Shown: positions 61,491-64,000 of the stretch, piece by piece
Layout: each line of letters starts with the position of its first letter
Numbering within the stretch: the first letter of the stretch is position 1
Assembly (NCBI RefSeq): GCF_001429285.1
Contig: NZ_LMJJ01000040.1
Coordinates: 62,035-126,034 of the forward strand
DNA: 64,000 nt
Direction: 5' to 3'
Source: Ensifer sp. Root278
GTDB lineage: Bacteria; Pseudomonadota; Alphaproteobacteria; Rhizobiales; Rhizobiaceae
Position numbers and translations under genes: made by a program
Notes under the pieces: generated by a model
What the model saw: the letters and a program-made list of their open reading frames with translations, nothing else
Told to the model about the DNA's origin: nothing
The model's database searches: none

Positions 61491-61889
61491 ATGTCCGCCG
61501 AGGTGACAGGAACCATCGGGATCAACGAACCGCGCGTGCTTGCGACGGACGCAGCGCTCGATTTCATTGCCGAAATCCGGCGCGACCATCCGGATATCCT
61601 GTTTCACCAGTCCGGCGGCTGCTGCGATGGCTCGTCGCCGATGTGCTACCCGGCGGATGATTACATCGTCGGCGACAACGACGTGAAGCTCGGCGAGATC
61701 GGCGGCGTGCCGGTCTATATCAGCGCCAGCCAGTTCGAGGTCTGGAAGCACACGCAACTGATCATCGACGTGGTGCCGGGGCGGGGGGGCATGTTCTCGC
61801 TCGACAACGGGCGGGAAAAGCGATTTCTCACGCGGTCACGGCTGTTCAGCGGCGGCGAGGCTTGCGTCGTGGTCTTTCGCGGGCGCTGA
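61491..61889 (+). CDS. DUF779 family protein
   Basis: A 132-residue soluble protein with the DUF779 signature HQSGGCCDGSSPMC, a Cys-rich motif likely to bind metal. ATG 61491 follows GGGAGG. DUF779 genes usually accompany exaC-type aldehyde dehydrogenases, and the link is functional by association only. Its stop is 6 nt from that of the convergent LysR gene. Confidence 0.9.
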   Translation: MSAEVTGTIGINEPRVLATDAALDFIAEIRRDHPDILFHQSGGCCDGSSPMCYPADDYIVGDNDVKLGEIGGVPVYISASQFEVWKHTQLIIDVVPGRGGMFSLDNGREKRFLTRSRLFSGGEACVVVFRGR

Positions 61890-61895
61890 CGCGAC

Positions 61896-62801
61896 CTACT
61901 TCCGCTCCCGCGCGACCTTTGCCGTCAAATCGAGAAGGGCGCGCAGTTTGGGTTGGGTTTGGGCCTTGGCGGGGAAATAGATGAAGAGGCCTGGCGACCT
62001 CGGCAGGTAGGCTTCGAGCACCCGTTCAAGGCGCCCGCTTGCGACAGCGTCGCACACCGAAAGGTCCGGCAGGTAGGCAAGCCCGGTGCCGGCTTGCGCC
62101 ATCTCCACGAGCATCTGGAAATCGTTGACCGTCAGCCCGCCGGGTACGTCGACGGAAAAGTCGCGTCCCTCCCGCTCGAACTCCCAGCGGTAGATCGTGC
62201 CGGATGCCGGGTAGCGATAGCGGATCGCCTCGTGGCGTGTCAGCTCTTCGGGCGTTTGCGGCCGACCTTGTTTCACGAAGTAGGACGGCGAGCCGACCAC
62301 CGCCCAGGTGATGTCGGGCGTCAGCCGGACCGCGATCATATCCCGTTCGACCGCCTCGCCGATGCGGATGCCGGCATCGAAACCGCGCTCGGTGATATCG
62401 ACAGCCGCATCGTCGATCGAGATTTCCACCGAAACGTCCGGATAGGCCTGGCGGAAGCGCGGCAAAAGCGGCGTCAGCACCAGCGGGATCGCCATGCGCG
62501 GCACGGTCAGCCTGAGATTGCCCATGGGCCGGTCGCGAAAATCGCCGAGCAACTCATAGGCATCGGCGATCTCGGAGGCAGCAGGGCGCACGCGCTTCAG
62601 GAAGGCGCTACCGGCTTCGGTGAGGGCGACGCGCCGCGTGGTGCGGACGAAGAGCTGGAGACCGAGGCGGGCTTCGAGCGCCCTGATCGTCTGGCTGACG
62701 GCATTGGGCGTAACGCCGAGCGTCGCTGCCGCGGCTGTGAAGCTGCTGCTCTCGGCAACTGCCAGAAATTCTCTCAGTCCGTTGAAGGGGTCGTTTGCCA
62801 T
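61896..62801 (-). CDS. LysR-family transcriptional regulator
   Basis: A 301-residue LysR protein with HTH (FLAVAESSSFTAAAATLGVTPNAVSQTIRALEARLGLQLF) at ~10-58 and a LysR-substrate domain. ATG 62801 is chosen for the usual MANDPFNGLREF start, though its ribosome site is weak and ATG 62819 is possible. It is divergent from an aldo/keto reductase gene with 119 bp between, so it probably regulates that gene. Confidence 0.92.
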   Translation of the reverse strand: MANDPFNGLREFLAVAESSSFTAAAATLGVTPNAVSQTIRALEARLGLQLFVRTTRRVALTEAGSAFLKRVRPAASEIADAYELLGDFRDRPMGNLRLTVPRMAIPLVLTPLLPRFRQAYPDVSVEISIDDAAVDITERGFDAGIRIGEAVERDMIAVRLTPDITWAVVGSPSYFVKQGRPQTPEELTRHEAIRYRYPASGTIYRWEFEREGRDFSVDVPGGLTVNDFQMLVEMAQAGTGLAYLPDLSVCDAVASGRLERVLEAYLPRSPGLFIYFPAKAQTQPKLRALLDLTAKVARERK

Positions 62802-62920
62802 CCTTCGATTATGAAGCATTTCTTCCAAACCTATCAAGGTGACGGTAGTTTTTTGCGGCAATCAACTTTGGCATGGTGTTCCCAATTCGAACCTGCCTCT
62901 CGCAAAGGATGGAGAACGAC

Positions 62921-63949
62921 ATGCAATACACGACGCTTGGAAACACCGGTCTGGTGGTCTCGCGCTTTGCCTTCGGCGCCATGACCTTCACCGCCGGCGA
63001 TCGCAGCCTCGGCGCCGTCTACAAGACCGATGCCGAAGCGGCCGATGCCCTTGTGGGACAGGCGCTGGATGCCGGCATCAACTTCTTCGATACGGCCGAC
63101 GCCTATGCCTCCGGGCAGTCGGAACGCATCCTCGGCGAGGCGCTCAAGTCCCGTCGCGACGAGGTGGTGATCGCCACCAAGGTCGGCTTCCGCACCGGAA
63201 CGCCACTCAGCCAAGCCGGTCTTTCGCGCCGCCACATCCTCTGGTCGGTCGATCAGAGCCTGAAGCGTCTCGGCACCGACTGGATCGACGCCTACATCGT
63301 TCACAAGGAAGATCCCCGCACGCCGCTCGAGGAAACGCTTCTCGCGCTCGATGCGGTCGTTCGCTCCGGCAAGGTGCGCTACATTGGCTTTTCCAACTGG
63401 TCGGCCTGGAAGGTGGCGGCCGCGCTTGAGATCCAGAAGGCCAACGGCTTGGCTCCTTTCACCCATGGCCAGATGCATTATTCCTTGCTCGGCCGCGACG
63501 TGGAGCGTGACGTCATCCCGATGATGCAGCGCTACGGGTTGGGGCTGACTGTCTGGAGCCCGCTGGCATCGGGTTTTCTCTCGGGCAAATACACGCGCGA
63601 AAATCTCGGCGACCCCGACAACCGCTATTCCGGTTTCGACATCCTGCCCTTCGACAAGGAACAGGGCTTCAAGCTGGTCGAATGCATGCGCGGGATCGCC
63701 GATCAGCATGGGGCAAGCGTGGCGCAGGTGGCGATCGCCTGGCTGCTTTCGAAGAAAGCGGTGACGAGCGTGCTTCTCGGAGCCTCCAAGCCGCACCAGC
63801 TCAAGGACAATCTCGGCGCTGCGGATCTCGTTCTGACGGAAGCGGAGATCGCGACGCTCGACGCCGAGACGGTGCCGGTGCCTGTTTATCCGAACTGGTT
63901 CATCGACAACCTCGTCGACCAGCCGGTGGTGCAGGCGCTGGGCAGGTAA
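62921..63949 (+). CDS. Aldo/keto reductase
   Basis: A 342-residue NADPH-dependent oxidoreductase with a (beta/alpha)8 barrel. The catalytic tetrad is visible: Asp and Tyr in FFDTADAYASGQSE, Lys in VIATKVGF and His in AYIVHKEDP. The cofactor-binding VLLGASKPHQLKDN motif is near the C-terminus. ATG 62921 is supported by GGAG. Substrate unknown. The divergent LysR gene is its likely regulator. Confidence 0.93.
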   Translation: MQYTTLGNTGLVVSRFAFGAMTFTAGDRSLGAVYKTDAEAADALVGQALDAGINFFDTADAYASGQSERILGEALKSRRDEVVIATKVGFRTGTPLSQAGLSRRHILWSVDQSLKRLGTDWIDAYIVHKEDPRTPLEETLLALDAVVRSGKVRYIGFSNWSAWKVAAALEIQKANGLAPFTHGQMHYSLLGRDVERDVIPMMQRYGLGLTVWSPLASGFLSGKYTRENLGDPDNRYSGFDILPFDKEQGFKLVECMRGIADQHGASVAQVAIAWLLSKKAVTSVLLGASKPHQLKDNLGAADLVLTEAEIATLDAETVPVPVYPNWFIDNLVDQPVVQALGR

Positions 63950-63966
63950 TCGCATCCCACAAAGAA

Positions 63967-63998
63967 AAACGCCGGCGCGTTGGCGCCGGCGTTTATGA
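63967..63998 (+). terminator. Rho-independent terminator after the aldo/keto reductase
   Basis: Perfect 12-bp stem AAACGCCGGCGC (63967-63978) / GCGCCGGCGTTT (63983-63994) with a GTTG loop. The A and T arms make it potentially bidirectional. Confidence 0.88.
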
Positions 63999-64000
63999 AT

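Noticed and set aside
1-64000. CRISPR array, phage genes, transposases or integrases
   Set aside because: No regularly spaced repeats, no transposase or integrase motifs and no tRNA-associated attachment site were seen anywhere in the window.

Overview
The window looks like chromosomal core DNA of a Rhizobiales alphaproteobacterium, most likely the Sinorhizobium/Ensifer group. The evidence is the high GC, the fused trpE(G) anthranilate synthase of 729 codons behind a three-Trp leader peptide, a ShmR-type haem receptor with an IRO-like box, rhizobial intergenic repeat elements, and a shmR - trpE(G) - cation-diffusion-facilitator order like that of Sinorhizobium meliloti. No rRNA, tRNA, insertion sequence, prophage or CRISPR array was seen. 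The left edge cuts the first gene.

Layout. (1) 1-6750: five tightly packed plus-strand genes of unknown function: a coiled-coil protein, two unrecognised proteins, an AAA+ ATPase and a membrane-anchored DUF2333-type protein. This is the best candidate here for an undescribed system. (2) 6.9-15.9 kb: fhs, a DUF1993 protein, a hotdog thioesterase, an extensin-like periplasmic protein, shmR, then trpL-trpE(G) with a classical attenuator. (3) 15.9-25.5 kb: a LysR/MFS pair, a probable Mn/Fe CDF exporter, queF, a CPT-like kinase, hupE, clpP, leuA behind a leader peptide with five Leu codons out of six, two small charged proteins and cspA. (4) 26-33.7 kb: an ECF sigma/anti-sigma pair, a lipoprotein, a TPR protein, a metallophosphatase, a Nudix protein, a glutathionyl-hydroquinone reductase and three GNAT acetyltransferases. 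(5) 33.7-40.6 kb: a minus-strand MoxR - DUF58 - DUF4159 - vWA-like cluster, translationally coupled at two of its junctions. (6) 40.7-46.8 kb: a DUF1285 - CoA pyrophosphatase - cca operon, apt, two coupled MaoC hydratases and small unknowns. (7) 46.9-57 kb: ychF, a small caspase/CHAT-like protein, clpS, a TetR gene with a clear 22-bp operator, a cyclase-like protein, pth, a periplasmic binding protein, a GGDEF-EAL protein and rplY. (8) 57-64 kb: a BenE transporter, a GAF-Fis regulator followed by exaC and a DUF779 gene, and a divergent LysR/aldo-keto reductase pair.

The regulatory layer is unusually readable. The trp and leu leader ORFs both start at about the predicted +1 of their own promoters, so both may be leaderless. 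shmR has a TGA-N9-TCA box overlapping a perfect -35, the CDF gene has a TGCAA-N5-TTGCA inverted repeat, and several Rho-independent terminators delimit transcription units. The genes are mainly housekeeping (one-carbon metabolism, Trp and Leu synthesis, tRNA maturation and recycling, adenine salvage, proteolysis). Accessory modules for metal handling, aldehyde oxidation and second-messenger signalling are interspersed.
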